This document shows, piece by piece, positions 40,401 to 55,700 of a DNA stretch of 64,000 nt (the first letter of the stretch is position 1; every line of letters starts with the position of its first letter). Source of the DNA: Opisthorchis felineus (Eukaryota; Platyhelminthes; Trematoda; Opisthorchiida; Opisthorchiidae); the NCBI GenBank assembly GCA_004794785.1, contig SJOL01001501.1:556567-620566 (forward strand). The letters run 5' to 3'. The notes below the pieces were generated by a model that ran no database searches, had not been told where the DNA came from, and saw only the letters and a list, made by a program, of their open reading frames with translations. Position numbers and translations under genes: made by a program.

Positions 40401-43400
40401 AGGGCGTTGTTGAGGTCATACGCTGCACAATAGGTAAGATAAGTACATTCTAATCCAGGGACTTCCAGATAAACAACGGGAAACTCTTCTGCAGTTTTTG
40501 GACTCCCCAGTATACCTCATTGGAATTTACTCATTGAAGCACGCAGTTTTCTTATTAGACCCATCAAGCATCTCGGTCAAGGTTAACTGTTTAATCCACT
40601 CCTGAAGGAATAAGTGATCCGACCCTGGCCGAATCAGTAGCGAATGTTATTGACGCACACCTTCACATGACATTTCAGGACTGTCGACCGTCGATACAAT
40701 ATGGGATACAGCGTGCACAGAAGGCCGGGGTAAGTGTGACACTGTGAACAACAACAAAAATTCAAAACATTCACAAGGGCTAAGAAAGTCAAAAGTAAGC
40801 TACTTCTTCCAGGTTTCATCTACTCCCGCTGCGTTGCCGAGTAGAATGCAAAAATCTAGGGTGATTCACCCGGTCGATAAGAAGTCTGGCACTGAGATTC
40901 CCGAATACGCTGCTGTAAACTTTTTCTAACCACAAAAATAAAGTCATGGCTCTTCTTCGGGCGTCGTCGTCCAGCTTATGTGTATTTGAATGTTATAGTC
41001 TGCCAGTGAACATTTTGCTGCTTAGCATCATAATTCTGGTGAACCGAATTCTAGTTAGACTATGTGTGCGTGCCATGCTGATTGGAACATATGCCAAGAG
41101 TGGTGGGATTTTGTCCGTATGGGCTCCTTTGTGGTGCACACGTGCAAGGCCTTAGGTACTTATATATTTGAACTGATTATCACAATAATGAGGAGGGAAA
41201 CGAAACAGAAGGAATCAGACTTCGATACTTTACCAGACAGATAGGCAGTTGTAGCCTACACCTCATAGATATTGACTATGTTAAACTTTTTTGGCCAGAA
41301 CCCCGGCAGGTTGAACACCACAAAGCTTTATTCGACGGTACAAGGTGACAGGGTATAAGGTGAATTTAGACGCCAAGATTCCAGACATTGCCTGACCCTT
41401 CCACATACTAGAAACCACGGTAAAATCCAAACACCAACAGTGCATAACAACAAGGGTATTGTTTACGGCCGGTCAACCAACGTCCAAATAAGAATACTTC
41501 TTTACTACCTCCGTTCGTGTCCTAACAACTTATCTCCAAGTGCAAACACACCAGCTTTCTTCGTTATTCATTTACTAGATATCCAGTTTGGCTTCCAGCA
41601 TCCCCGCCACCGAAACTTCGTGGCACCACAGGCCACAAAACTTCATGCCCTGCTCTTGCACGTCCGAGAATTCCAGCTCTGTTCCGCTTGTGGCCTTTAA
41701 GAAACACTGTCAACGGAAGTTGATGAAGTGTTCCCCCTGTCACCTGGGCATTCGAGCTTACTGCTGTTATTTGGAAGTGGTTAAAGCCTACGAACTGTGA
41801 GACTGTTATAACATACTGAAGCAACTTGGCTTGAAGTTTTATAGGAAAATTGTGACATGGCACATTACTTTTAATCCCTACACAATTCAGAGCGAATATC
41901 CTAGCGTTTTGGAGGCAACAGGTAATCTTATTTTGCGGCGGAACGTTGCAGTAAAGTGAGTATAAATATGTCACGAGAGACGGAACACAAGCGAAAAAAA
42001 CCAAAGAGTCTTAATCAGATTGATTTACCTCAGGTTATAAGGCAGCAAGAATTTCTACGTTTAAATAGTATGACGCTTTTAATCGTGAACCTACTGATGG
42101 TTTTCCTCAGTCCGTTTGGTGCCATATTGCGGCTTCGTGACAAAAGAGGAAGATTTATAAAAGAGATGAAGTTTTGTATAAGGGATATACCTAGGAAGTT
42201 ATGAAAGCAATGAACTAAGAAAACCAAAATTTATTTGTTACTTTCGTTGTTCTAGACTTTCAGATGATAAAAATTGGTCTAACCAAAGAATGGTGGAGGC
42301 GACCGACAACCTCAGATAATTGTGAATTCTAGTTACGTCAGTTCCTTAGGCGTTTACCGTCTGTCCAAAAAACACCACATTCGAATGAAGACCCGTGGGA
42401 GGGAAGTCTATGACAATCATTCCCTGGGTTTGTCAATATTGTTATGGTTGTCGGAAACCACAGAACCGCAACGGATGCGACAACTATTATCTACAGGAAA
42501 AACACAGGACGGACCGTGCCTGGTCCCCACACGTGAAGGCCGAGGTCATCGACTCAGGTTGCACGTGGACGCACGTGGACGAACGTGGACGGAAGTCCTG
42601 TAAACCTGGCATTCCATAACAAATTTACTCGCCCAAACAATTTGGTTACTCTGAGACAGGAAAACACCCAAGCTTGCAGTTACCATACCGACATCCATAT
42701 GCATAGAACTGACTACCCGCCTCGCAGTATGCTGGCACCAAAATCATGGCTTTAAGAGCAATCCGCTCAGTGCTGAAACCCTGCCACGCTGCCGGCCCTT
42801 CTGAAACTTAGTTGATCACTAATTCAGTGAAGAAGACAACATATTGTGGCCTGTATCTCATGGGCATTGATCACTTAATCTCTGCCGACTGAAAATACGA
42901 CGGGCTGCATTTTGACTGGCTAATAAGTCCAACCTTAATAGTTCAGCCGCAACGACGCAAAAGGCACCAGCTTCTTATGCGCCTTAATTGGAACTTCTTA
43001 ATTTAGTGGCATACGCTCAGTTTTAAACTTCAGTTTTAACTCAGTTTAAACTCCGGTTTTAAACTTCCGCACCGTGTAGCCGTCGAATAAACATTCTCTG
43101 CGGGGGTCCATATGACAACGCACAAACACCGTTTGTGGGGGTGTGCTGCGCATTTTTCAATCACATCTGTTTTGGATGAGTTGTTAAGCCTTTCAAGAAG
43201 TTACCAACAAAGAATGATGATCCACAGTTGGAAATTCTATTGTACCCAGTGTCCTTCTAAAATTACTCATTTATTAAAACGTTGCAATTAAGCTTTTGGA
43301 AAGGTAACCGAGCAGTTAGGTCTGCAAAATTAGCCACCGAATCGGACTCAAATATCACAGAATTCAAAAGAGGACTTACTTTGTGCAGTTCCTTCTTTTT

Positions 43401-46400
43401 ACTCAGAAAGCTTTCTACGACCCACACATGATATTCTACAAGAATAGGAGGGCAGTAGAAGACAACTTAGCTTACGTGCACCTGTCGCGATATGCCACAA
43501 AATTCGAATGCGAGTACGAAATCGGCGAAAGAGTAAATGCTTCATAAAGGTTTAAGATAACCTCGTCTGGCTGTTCATGTCAACTAATTTGCTGCGATCC
43601 GAATCAGGTAGCAACCCGTGCGAGCAGCAACAGTATGGGATCTCTAAGCAGCGGACACATCCCATCACTGGAGTGAGTTACCTCAGAAAAGGTGGGACTG
43701 AAGTTATTTTTACCAGGAAACTCGAACAGTGCAGTCCGCGGTGGTCACCAAAACCCTTCTGAGTTTTGTTGAGGCTTTTGGGAATGTTATCGCGAGATAT
43801 GACAGCAGGGATCACTTGACTGTCCGTTCGCCAGCGATTCTGCATAATTCCTGTCATCCTAAAGCATTATCGGGTGCCTCATTCGACAACCAGGCTGTTG
43901 GCACTTAACGTGTTCAGTCCACTCACCAGTTCCATACAGAAAATCGATTAAAGTGTACGAAAGTGACGACAAGTTAGAAAAAGGGAGGGCAATAATTACA
44001 CGAGGAGGTTTGAGAAGTAGTCTGTTGCAACAGTAGTCTGTTGCAGCTGTCCGATTTTCGACATGTCGGCTGATTCGACCACATTAGATCACAGTCCAAC
44101 AGGGCAAAACGCATGCCAAAGTGAGAGACAAACCACCGTTAGTTCGTCAAGTTCTACACCTATGCTAATTGACAGGAAGCGTAGGACGGAAGAACGTAGA
44201 AGTTGACTGGTTTCATACTCAGTTTTCTGTCAAACACATAGTTCCATTTAGATGGTGCAAACTTGTTAGTCACTCCACATCTAAGTGTATCAGAGTACAA
44301 GGTTTCAGCTGAATGAAGATTAGGTTGAACTGTGAATGCAATGCGAGTGGTCATCATCGACAGAACAAAATCGGTGTTCAACGCCAATGCTTCGTTTCTG
44401 TACAACCAGAATTTATCTGGAAGCCTTACTGTGAAAAAAATAGTGAAAGTGGACGAGGAAGGAACTTAGTGCTAACCTATCACAATCACCCCGAGGTGCC
44501 TCATCTGCAGACACTCATTCAGACACTGGATAAGAACTGACAACAAGAACGCCATTGACATTGATTAGCAGCCATACCTTTCAGTGTCTACAAACGTGCA
44601 CATGGTGGGTCATGCGGACCCCATTCTGGAAGGCGAGTTGCACCGACACTGATAGCAATAGATCAATAAGGATTCACCAAGTCTACTTATCGCTGACATT
44701 CTGGCGTGCACAGTGTGAACGTAAACAGCACGATGAGATGATAGTACCAGCAGTTTATAACCAATCAGATCAACCTCAAGTAACCCGACGGATGTGAAGA
44801 ATCGGACAATCGATGGGATCTGGAGCAGAATTCATAGAGGAGAGCCTGTTTAATAAATGTTTCATTCTTCCTAGGGCGGGCAATACGGTACCAATCCTTT
44901 TAGTGGTGCTCGCTTCCGTAGTTGGCACTGAATCGGTCGCATCTGCACAATAGCATATCATATGCAATTGAGATCTAGTATCCAAGTATTTTGAGTAACC
45001 AGGAGATCTGTTACCCTTTATTAGGTTTCGGCAAGTAGCAGTCACTTTGGTTTCAGTGGCACACACTGAAGATCGCTTTTGGTAACGGTTGTTGGATCAC
45101 TCACAGGATGTCATTAATGTAAATACTCGATTGAACTGCTTAACAAGGGACGCTAGTAGGTGGCGGACTTTGTGCAAAATCCAGGATCACTGAAGGACAA
45201 AATGAAGCCAGATGTACCGATAAATGTTGGATAAACCTGGAAACAACGATATTTTAAGCCCTGCTGAAAGGTAACTTTTTCGGTATCTGTTATCGGTTTC
45301 ACAGCTGAATTGTCTCCCAATCAGTGTATTTTGAAAAAGGAACAATTGCGAACATACACGCTTTTGGACCACAAAATGCTAAAGGCCACAGGAAAAATGA
45401 GTTGATGCGAAGACCACTTCACTGTATAACAATAGAGATGTGGCTGATAATAGAGTGAACTGGTGCGTTGAACTTTAGTTGTCAGATGAGTAAACTGAAG
45501 TCTGAAATTATTTGGATGGGAGAAATAAACAGGTTCCTTTTTAACCAATCATGACTCACCAATTTTTTCCACATGCTGGAAGACCAACGTAAGGATCGAC
45601 GGTATGGAATCAATAGCGTATGATTCCTGATCATCTTTACAGTCTGAAACACAAAAACACACCTGCGTAAACAAGCCTCAGTGCATTTGTAGAGGTATGG
45701 TGCTGGACCCACCAGACATCACAAGTTGCCAAGTAAAGGTCAGTTCCCGCGCCTATGCCATAGTTAATATTATATTCGTTATGGGGATCATTATCTATGT
45801 TCACCAGCGGCGAGTCCCCTAATGGAACTCCCACCTAAACAGCACCTATAGAGACACACATCGAATCAAATAAATCATCCATACAAGTAAGGTCGGTGGC
45901 TACGTGGTCCGGAAGTCACGACAGATAAAGAGGCCCAAACATGCTCTTACGGAATTCGTTTGGCAAATTACAGACCTTCGCTTCTTCCAAAGAACTCGAG
46001 ACCATCGGTGAACGTATGCCGCTCTTTGAAATGGAAAACAAATCTTCCAAATCTCCCTAGTTAAAATGGCAACCTGATTCAATTGATTGGTCTGTTGTCA
46101 TTCAGGATAGTGACCAGCACTCCCTCCGCTAAAAATCCTCTGTGTGCCTTTAACGCACCAGAAGGACGGTAGTGCATTCAACGGCATCTGCCGTTGGCAG
46201 GATTATCTAGTCAGCTCATTCATTTCTTTCACTGAGAAAACGCAGTTATTTTGTGTGGTCCAATTTTCGGGAAAACGGCTGAACAATCCAAATCGATTAC
46301 CAATTACTTCAACATTTGGATTTTGTGAAAGGAGAGCCGATTGTTTCAAGCAACTTAGACGGTTGAGAGGCAAACAGGCCTGATGATATACAGCCGTCTT

Positions 46401-46727
46401 TTAAACATATTTTGGTCAGTAATCGGATTTCTTCAAGTGCATCTGGACAGAGGACATCACGAAACAGTGAACACGTCCATCATTATTAATCCGTTGTTTA
46501 TGTCACCAGCCGCACGCCAACAGTCCTGACACATTCGTCATCATATCGCATGTTTTTCCGGAAGATTCTACCAAAATCATCTATGTCTAAACAACATTCG
46601 CAAGCTGAGAAAACGTACAGTACTGGGTAAATATCAAAGCACGTATGAATTTTGTTAACGGTTAATCAGGGTCATGCTTTATCGAATCACCTGCTTACTC
46701 TACACTGGTGAGTGTTTCTCTATCTCT

Positions 46728-46765
<38 letters not shown>

Positions 46766-49700
46766 TTATGTGTACATCCACTCTCCAGTGAGGTGGGAAA
46801 TCAGGACACGGAGAAATCGATTTGAATGCGGCCGACACGAAATGAGGTGAAGTGGTAGCCGTAGACAGCTGGGTTTGAAAATTTCGGGCACGTTGTGTGA
46901 ACGGAATGGGATTAAACTGACTGTTAGTAATCGATTGTTGATCGCAGAAGTTTCGCGTTAAGTCCGCTGAAAATTCTCAGGAGAAAAAGGAAAATATAGG
47001 GCGCACGGGTTGTAGGAGACAGAAAGACTGAGAGGAATAGGTCGTCAATAACAAAGTGAAAACGTTCTGTTCTGCAGATGAGTAAAGTGAGTGAAACGAT
47101 GAAGAGGAATGCCTAGTGCATGATTCGTTTATTGGCTAGACTTTGACAGTGTCGCTCGGATAACGACAAACGACAAACAAACCCAAAGTAATTGGAGGAG
47201 AACAAGAACTGAATGGAAACTTCCATCTGAGGAATGTTTTTCGACAGGGTCTTCCCGTTTGCGTAAGACCTTCCTGCAAGGACCAGGCACAGAGGTGTTG
47301 ACTGGATCTGTTTACTTGGGATAAACAAATGAAAAAGGGTACAGTCGCCCAGATGGTTAAATCTGGAGAACTTGAGTCATTTCGGACTTGGTAACAGAAA
47401 CCGCGTTGTTGCACAGCGGTAGTTTCTGATGATTCTCACTCACTTATTTTCTCAACCCCTGACATTTCTATTGAACATAGGTCAAGACCCTTGCAGCTCC
47501 TCGCGGAAATGTTTCTGGACATGATAGGTATAAACGAGGGTTTCGAAATGTTAGACTAACGACGCTTATACTGTCCTAAGGTACGTAAAAGCTCATAAGA
47601 ATAATAACAGTTTTCGCATGGCTGAGAAACGAAACCGAACAATCGAGATCCTACGTACAGAAACGTAGTGACAGGATTTGTGTTAGCGAAATTATTGGCA
47701 TGAAATCCAGTAAAGGCTTGGGATGGTAACATCGTTCCCACGAAGTCTGCAGTTATGGATAGCCTAACACATCTACTTCCCGCTTGGACCCTGGTGTGTG
47801 TACCGAACGGAGCATTAGGAAGAGAATTTCTGAAGAGAATTTTGATTCAAATCGGGAATCAATTACTCCTCACTTTCTCTCAAATTCGATATGCACCGCT
47901 GGTGAGCGAAAAGTCCGCTAAGCGGTATGGGCGTTTGCGCACAGGTAAGCGTTCATTAAGCCCCGTCTATGATATCCTAAGCATTAGACACAACTTGGTT
48001 CATAGACTCAGTCTTTCGGGAATTTTTCAACGGATTCAGTATGCTTTCTCGTGCAGTTCATTTTACTTCCGTATATCCAACCACTACCACACTCAACTTC
48101 ACAAATCCAAAAAATAGCTGCTGAAGACTCGCCTGTACTGGCAACTGGGGTGTCTGCTTATCTGCGTTTGCGAAACGCTAACTGGGCACGCGCGTGCATG
48201 GACACGGAAAATGAGATTTAATTACGACCGTAGTTGTTTATCAGATTAAATAGACAACTTGTCAGATGACTCTTCTATTTGGACCCTAAAGCTATGTGAA
48301 GGAAATCATGAAAAACCAAAAGCGATCAACTCACTGTAGACCAAAGGAATAACAACGGCGCACATGAGTTCGATCACGCTTGACTGTGCAGCTGCGGGAA
48401 AATAGGTGAGCATCCAGGAGAGGGCCAACGGAACACCCTCCAAGCAGTCGTAATCCAAAAATATCATCAGATTGTGCAGCGTTCTCATTAGGTGATCACA
48501 AACCGCTGGGACAGAATGGCAGAGAGCAGAGTTAGGAACATTGGTGTTCTGGGCCCATAATTCCCCACAAAATAATAATAGTAATAAGAATAATAATAAC
48601 AATAGTCTGGCTGTAATACCCTAGTTGTCATGCAGTCTGAAGGAAGCGCGATGGCTGAGATACTGCCAGGTTAACCAAGCCTGGACAGGAGCAGTCTTGA
48701 TGCCGAGGTTGAGTTCGAATCACGGACCTTCTGGTCAGTAGGCTCGCGTCTTAACCGCTGAGATATCTCGAGCAAAATTTGTACCACAAAACTGACAACA
48801 GCTATTCGCACGCTTCTCAAAGTGTGCATCTCTACTTCTCAGTGAATCCAACTCGCTTTTCAAATTTAGCATTGAAACACACCATCAAACTGAAACGGAC
48901 TTATCAAAGAAGCAATGTTCCTAATAAGGTTTGTATGCTTCCCAGTCTCGTGTTCCAAATAGGAAGTCGGTTTCAAACGACAAAAGAATCCTCAGTAAAA
49001 CAGATAAATTGCTGACAGAAAAGGTGAATCGTTAGACGTACATGACAATTTACTTTTTGTCGTTCTCAAAAAAGCCAAGTTTCGGTTCGAAAAAAACGAT
49101 GGCGTACTAACCTGGTTAACTTTTCAAATCCAGCTCAATTCCCAAATTAACCTCATTTTTCGAACCATCCTGACCTTGTGTCAAAATTCCGACGAGAAAC
49201 TTATCAGAGTACATGTTTCCGACTAAGATTTTGTCTTGCCGAAAAGTGGAGAAACCCTGTACAGCTGTTTCGTCCTTCTTTAGAATCATCAGCACTTCTG
49301 ATGATCTCAACTGAAAAATGACCGAATCTCCTCAAACTATCATCACTGTACCTGTTTCCTCCACTTCAGGATCTGTTGTTAACCGTCATTTAATGCATAT
49401 CATTCCCACTCACATAGGAATATGTAAACCGTCAGAAGGAGGGTGTGCGGCGTTGTTCACCTCACCTGTCACAGTGATGACTGACTCGACTGAATTAGTC
49501 CGCAGCCTGGCTCATTCACCTTTTGTGATCGCTTATTTCAGTGCTTGAAATTCGGCTTCGAGTTATGTTGTTTTCTGAAAACCAGTTCCGTTTAAAAAGT
49601 TCGACTCTTGCGTCTCAAAAAGCTCCTAAGGAGGAATAAATTGGGGTGCAAAACGAAACACTTCACAGTGTCTCTCCTGTGAAATAGAAAACTGCAACCA

Positions 49701-52700
49701 TACAGTTAAAAGGAATCCTCGTAGAGGAACTTTTGGGTTTTATGGCCTGTTGTAAAATGTGGAGGCTCCTGAAGCAAGTATTCCGATACTGAGCATCCCA
49801 GTCAGTAATACTTTCCTCATGGCAACCCGAGTTCATTCACATACATACCCCTTGAGTATCTCGGATCAAAGCAGCACACAAGTCACTATCCTGAGTTAAC
49901 ATCAGCAACGCATTTGACCCAGACCTCTGGATACCGAAGAGGATCGTGTTCTCCCATCGTTGATATGTCCGAACTCCGCCTGTCTCCCTGGAGGATCGGC
50001 GTTCTTGGATGTTGCCTCTTATAATGTTGGCACTGAATAAGATTGCAGCGTAATACCACCTGACTAGCTGTGTCTTCAAAGCCTCTTCAAAAAGTGAAAA
50101 TCGGTTTGACAGGAGATGAGCCGTTGCAATCTGTGTATCAGTCCAACCGCACAATCCACTTGTCTATGCTGTGTACGCCACTGCGCCTGATATGCATAGA
50201 GTCCAAAACACGTTTCTGGACTGTTCTGATGCGTTTTATAGTCCAAGCAGACCGAACTTTCACCAACTACTATCAAAGTCAAACATCGACCAAAACACAG
50301 CCACACCACTTACTGATTACTTCCGAAGCTGAGCACAGTCTTCAGCATATATGGCCTTGCTATTTGAGTCCTTCCTGCCAATTAACCGCTAAACATTTAC
50401 CCTTTGAGGGCACAAGATCCTTTTTTACTTGGCCGATGAAACAGAAGCATGGCTGGGCTAAGTTCAACGTGTTTTGTCAGTAAATAGTAGACATTTCAAA
50501 ATTGCTCCTCCACCTAAGCATTGGCAATAATACACCAATTATAAATAGCACACCCGTTCTCTACATGCACACACAGAACCGTACCGTATGCTACGGACTA
50601 GTGCAAACTGTATTAAGAGAAAATATGCGGTGTGAAGTACTAGGCACTATCCAAAAAACTTTGCACTCGTTTGAGCCCACTCTCACACAATTTTATAAGA
50701 CCCTTGATTGGCGTGAGTACATGTTGTCGTTCGGGTTCCTGATGACTGTCAGAGCATATTTTCCAACTGGTAACACCACATTTTGTAGGCAACGACTTAA
50801 CAAATATCACACACTGCGTCGCCGTTAAAGCGATATGCCGTCAAAACTAGCATATTTTGAGTGCCAATGAGCGTCGTTCAGAATGTGTGAAAACAACCCC
50901 TTTACGACGAACTTCGTCACAGTGCACAATTGGTAAAACTTATTAAGGTGGAACAAACAGGATTCCACTTTACTACGTTCAGTGCAGTGTTGCTAAGTCA
51001 CTGAAACGTTATCATTCATAAAAGATGTCATCCTTGGCAACAAGGAATGACGAACCAGTCAGGAATTGACACAGTGATGTGACAAGATAGTACGGTTAAT
51101 CTCCCTTGAACAGAATTATTTTACACAGAAAACCTCACAAGAGACGACGTGAGGTAGATGATGCTTACTATGGGTCGTTTCCACTATCTAGATTGTCCGC
51201 CATGGTAAACACTATCTGTTTGTGTTGTTTAGCCGATTAGATAAACATGAAAACAAATCCAGAATGTGTGATAAGTTTCACTCAGCAATGAACACTGAAG
51301 GAGGAGGACATCTGTACTTGATCTTGCCAACCAGGACCTATCAGCAGTGAGCTTTGCTGAGACTAAGCTACGCGGTTGACAGCATCTCACTTACCTACAA
51401 GACTCAGAATAATCATATTATGGCTCGACTTAATGTCACTCGGGTGCCAGTACTAAGTGATCAGTCGACTCCTCAAACATGTTAAAAGGTCCCGTTCTAC
51501 GCCACGCTCAACTTCCTACAGACTGGCCAAACCAGCGGCGGTAAAAAAGTCCCACTTTTGAGTCAGTGAACTAGTTCGTGAACTACTTATTCATTGGTTT
51601 GATACTCGGTTTTCCACAGCCTCGTGCGTTTTTAAATTCCACTATAATTATGAAAACTACGGTGCCTGGCCTACAAGATGGCAGACTCGCTCAGCTGTCA
51701 GTTAACTTCTGGTGCATTAGACATTTTTCTCCGTCTCAATTCTCTTCGGGTGTTTTTGCTGAACATCACAGTTCACGGTGGTACTCGAGCACCAAGTCTG
51801 AGAGAAAGTAATCGAGACTTCATTCAAAATCATACTGCATCTTCAACAGTTCAATATACCTTTCTTCACACTTCTTCTGGTGTGTATAGCAAGGCACCTC
51901 GCTGTTCTGTATTCACGGATGACAGACAGCTGAGAGGAGGTGGTCTACCCGAGAAGCGCCACCGATCAGCCTGTAGGAGACGCATGCGGTCTGCCACTCC
52001 AATCCCAGTTGTCAATCATAAAAATCGTGAACATGAACAACAGATAAAACATCGCTGCTTTATTCGCAAATTCAAAGCTCCGGTCAATAATGGCAGTCCT
52101 GTGAACAGCAACGACAATTCAGTCCAACAAATCTTATCACCTCCTGCCTCATGAGTTCTCTTTCTTATTAGGACCCAAATACCGTGCAACAGTGGTCCCA
52201 TATTTCTTCCATTTCCTCGTTAATTTTTACACAATTGCTTTTATTTTTGGGGAATGAGGCTTAGATTTACGGTTGTTCCCAGATTTATGTTTTCTAGTGC
52301 CATCCATTGATTTTTGTTCGCTTGGTTTTGAGAAGTTTTCTCCCACAATTTGCCGTCCTCAGATTGAAAGTTCCTTGTTGCGGATACCAGCTAGCAACCA
52401 GACTGTACAACTTTCCTCCTCAGTATGCGTTAGCTGCAAATACAACCTGCATTCGGAAAGCACTGATGAACACTGTATCCTGAGCGATGCGAATGCCCTT
52501 AACTCCGACGGACGAACTTTCTCATGGCAAGCGGACGCATGTGTCTTGAGGTCGAATTTTCGCGACCATCAACTCTGTATTCCAAATGATCTGCCAGTCT
52601 TTCACTTCTTACTGATTCCGACCCGATTCCTCTATCACCCAACTGCTCGCATCTTCCCAAACATTCTCTAGAAATCTTGGTCTGTTGCCGACTTAAAAGC

Positions 52701-55700
52701 CTTACTGCCCATGCCTCCAGGGCTCAGGTGCCCCCTTCGTTCCCCCATCAAAGGCCAATATGTATGGCCCAACTCCACCTCACAATGGGATACTGCTGTT
52801 TTATTGAAGAAGTTGTTACTTCTGCATTTGTTTGAGTTGTTGACTTTCGCACTTCTTCCGACGATCTGAAACAACTCTCACGTCGTCGGGTTGCAGTCTT
52901 TCTTGTGCCATATTGTCACCATTATCACGGCAAATGCTCCAACTCATCTGTACCACTTTGAGGATCGTTTAGTCTCCTGGTGCGTCTATACCCTTCAAAT
53001 CCACACTGATACATAAACTAACCTCCTCCTCAATTTTTCTCAGAATTATTCACCCTTGTCATTCAGTTACGTTTTCTGTTTTCCAACTTCTTAAGATCCT
53101 CAAATTTTCAGGACCCTTGATAACGGTCATCTTCCCAAACGTCGAAAACACCTCACATCCGTTTAAATTTTATGCTTTGTTTATCTCCCACATGCGATTT
53201 CATTTTTATATTTCTTATCGGTAGTTCCATGGCCTGAAGCAGCTTGCTATCCATTATTATCATAATTCTCTACCTACAGGTCCTCCCGTCCGCCGTAAAC
53301 CAATTATGTGAGTAATAAGAAATTTTCAGAGATCTTCAGCAGATCACTCAACACCTTATGCTGAAATTATGCACCACTTCTGCGGCTTGTTTTTCTTGTT
53401 GAGGCAAGCAGACATCACCGTGAGCTTAGCTGGTTTTCGAATTCTGTTTCTGATAACCGATCGGGTTGCCTCCTTCTGTTGATACATAACTGGCACATGC
53501 ACTAGAATGGTCTAAACGGTATAACTGGAACCAGTACCTGTCCATCCCCTCCTTGACTACCATCAAAACACACAATCCTAGCAACTTTGCAAAGCCCTAT
53601 CAACTTCCAAAGACCCCTTTCTGACTTTTCGAGCCAGTCAGTTAGATTTACTTTACAAACAGTAGTTGGCAGATTGATCCAGTTTCTTGCGCAGCGGGTT
53701 TATCGGGTCATGTTATACTACACCTACAGAACCGTGGATCATCTTCGGATTTGCCTGGCTACCGCAGTAATCTCGCGTAGATGAACTATTACCGCCTGGC
53801 TTTTAAACCGCTTTAATCTTTTAGTGGGCTTGCTGAAACAGCTAGCTTAGTGGTGAAAAGAATGGTTTCACCAGCCATCGCCCACTGGAACAAGGCTCCA
53901 ACTTCCTTCAACGCTGATCCAAATCTTTGCACATACATATCCACCAACAGTGCGTCTGCATTGCACACTCACACTGACAGCATACGACCAATCGACTCCA
54001 GACTGAACTATCACGCATTCGATTTTCCTTGAGGTTATAAATGCTGTTTCTACGATTAACCGTGTTCCTCCGTGTGGTCGGAGTTTGAAGATTGGGTTTT
54101 TTATCTACGGTTCCTAAACTATGCGCAGATTGCAAACCGCGCTTTAGAGGGATTCAATTTTCGCAAATGTTTCCTTGGGTGACGATCAGTCACTAGTTTT
54201 GGTATTGCTGTTCATGGTGAATTGGCGCTAGAAATCACGAATGCGGTCCTGCAGAAGAAGAATAGCCAGGGATCTACCATAAGTCATTAGCGAGAGTTAC
54301 ATTGCCGACCAAATGTAACAGCTTACCCTGATATCAAAAGAGTCTTCGACTCCGTAGATACGTTGGCTCTTCTACATTAACTCGGTCAAAGAAGGATGAC
54401 ATGAATTGTGAATTTCATTTGTGTATTTTATATCCACACTTCTATGCGCCCTGGGGTTTATGAGGAGCGTTAAAAAGTCTCTTCGTAAACAGCAGGGTTC
54501 CTTGCTTTTTTCCAATTTCATCAATGACGTCATGAAGTGCGTTCTCCAGGCGCCCGTGAATCTGGGTATCGAAACGACATTTGAAGTAGTAGCTGGCTGA
54601 ACTGTATGGATGTCATAGTTCCGTTACCTGCAGATCATATGCTCGCAAGAGTTGCTCTTAACAGAATACGGGAAATGCTCCTGCTTCAACTTGCGCGTCA
54701 AAGTGCTGTCTTCAAACATTCTAAATGTAGAACTTGAGTTTGTCGATAGGTTTACTTACCTTAGCAGCCGCACGAGCTGTAGCAGATGAATCCAATGCAC
54801 GCGTCATCAGACCATGAGCGAAGGTCGCTAAATTGCGTCGTCTCTTATGTCAGAAACGAATAATACTGATGTAAAACGATCACGTTTCCAAAACCATCGG
54901 GACAGGGTCCTATTGTGTGGTTATGAAGCGCTGCCTCTCGGATGTGAATACCTTAAATATCTTCAAATATTTCATCACTGACGTCTCCATAGTATAATAG
55001 CCTTCAACTAGCTGCATAATTCACGCAGCAAAACAATGCGCAAGTAAGCAATAGGCAGTGAGTGGGATTCTACTGAGCAACACATAAGGTTGGTCAGGTT
55101 AGGGTAGTTGGGCTATGTACTACGTATGACTGACCACCGTCCACCAAGGCCCTGTTTTAAAATTTGAATACTTATTGGTGAAAGCTTCATCAAACACAAG
55201 CCGTCATGTGTTAACGGAAAATTAAAGTGGTTACTGTTGAGTTCAGCGCTAAAGTATCTTCGCGCCCTTGGCTGGGATTATCGTGGCTCACCTTGCACGT
55301 GGTCAGAACGCATACAAGACATTTCACGTAACCGATCTCAATTGTGAGCTCGCAGTCGCTTCCCAGGTGGACTTGTCCATCGTTGTTTCTTGGACTTGTT
55401 CTGGCTTGGGTTCGTAAATGAGGTCAATCCCGCTGATGGCGCATTACCTCGACATGTTGCTTACATTCGTATACTACAATAGAATTTTACTGCGTGGGTT
55501 GTTTTCCCCGGGGAACGCAGATATTTTACGGTACACCCCACGTTCAGCTTCTTTCTCTCCAGCGTTTTCTAGACTTGTCCCCCATGGTTGCATAGCAGTT
55601 AAAAGCCGGTTAATGCCATAGGTCTGTTGTTTTCCAGGGCGCTGTTGATGGCCGTGATAGTCGCAATGGTAACTGTGGTCCAGCTGACCGGGAAGCTGTA

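Larger units (their letters stand above)
40252..43379. other. UNC79 intron 5
   Basis: 3.1 kb. Holds a three-copy 10-bp tandem repeat (42562-42592) and an imperfect TTTTAAACT repeat (43017-43070). No gene recognised. Confidence 0.8.

Noticed and set aside
49116..49310. Minus-strand frame ([20 protein letters not shown]) after a TTTTTCAG as an extra UNC79 exon
   Set aside because: Exons 2 and 3 already join in phase 1. This frame begins in phase 0, has a weak GTTAAT donor and no UNC79 similarity.
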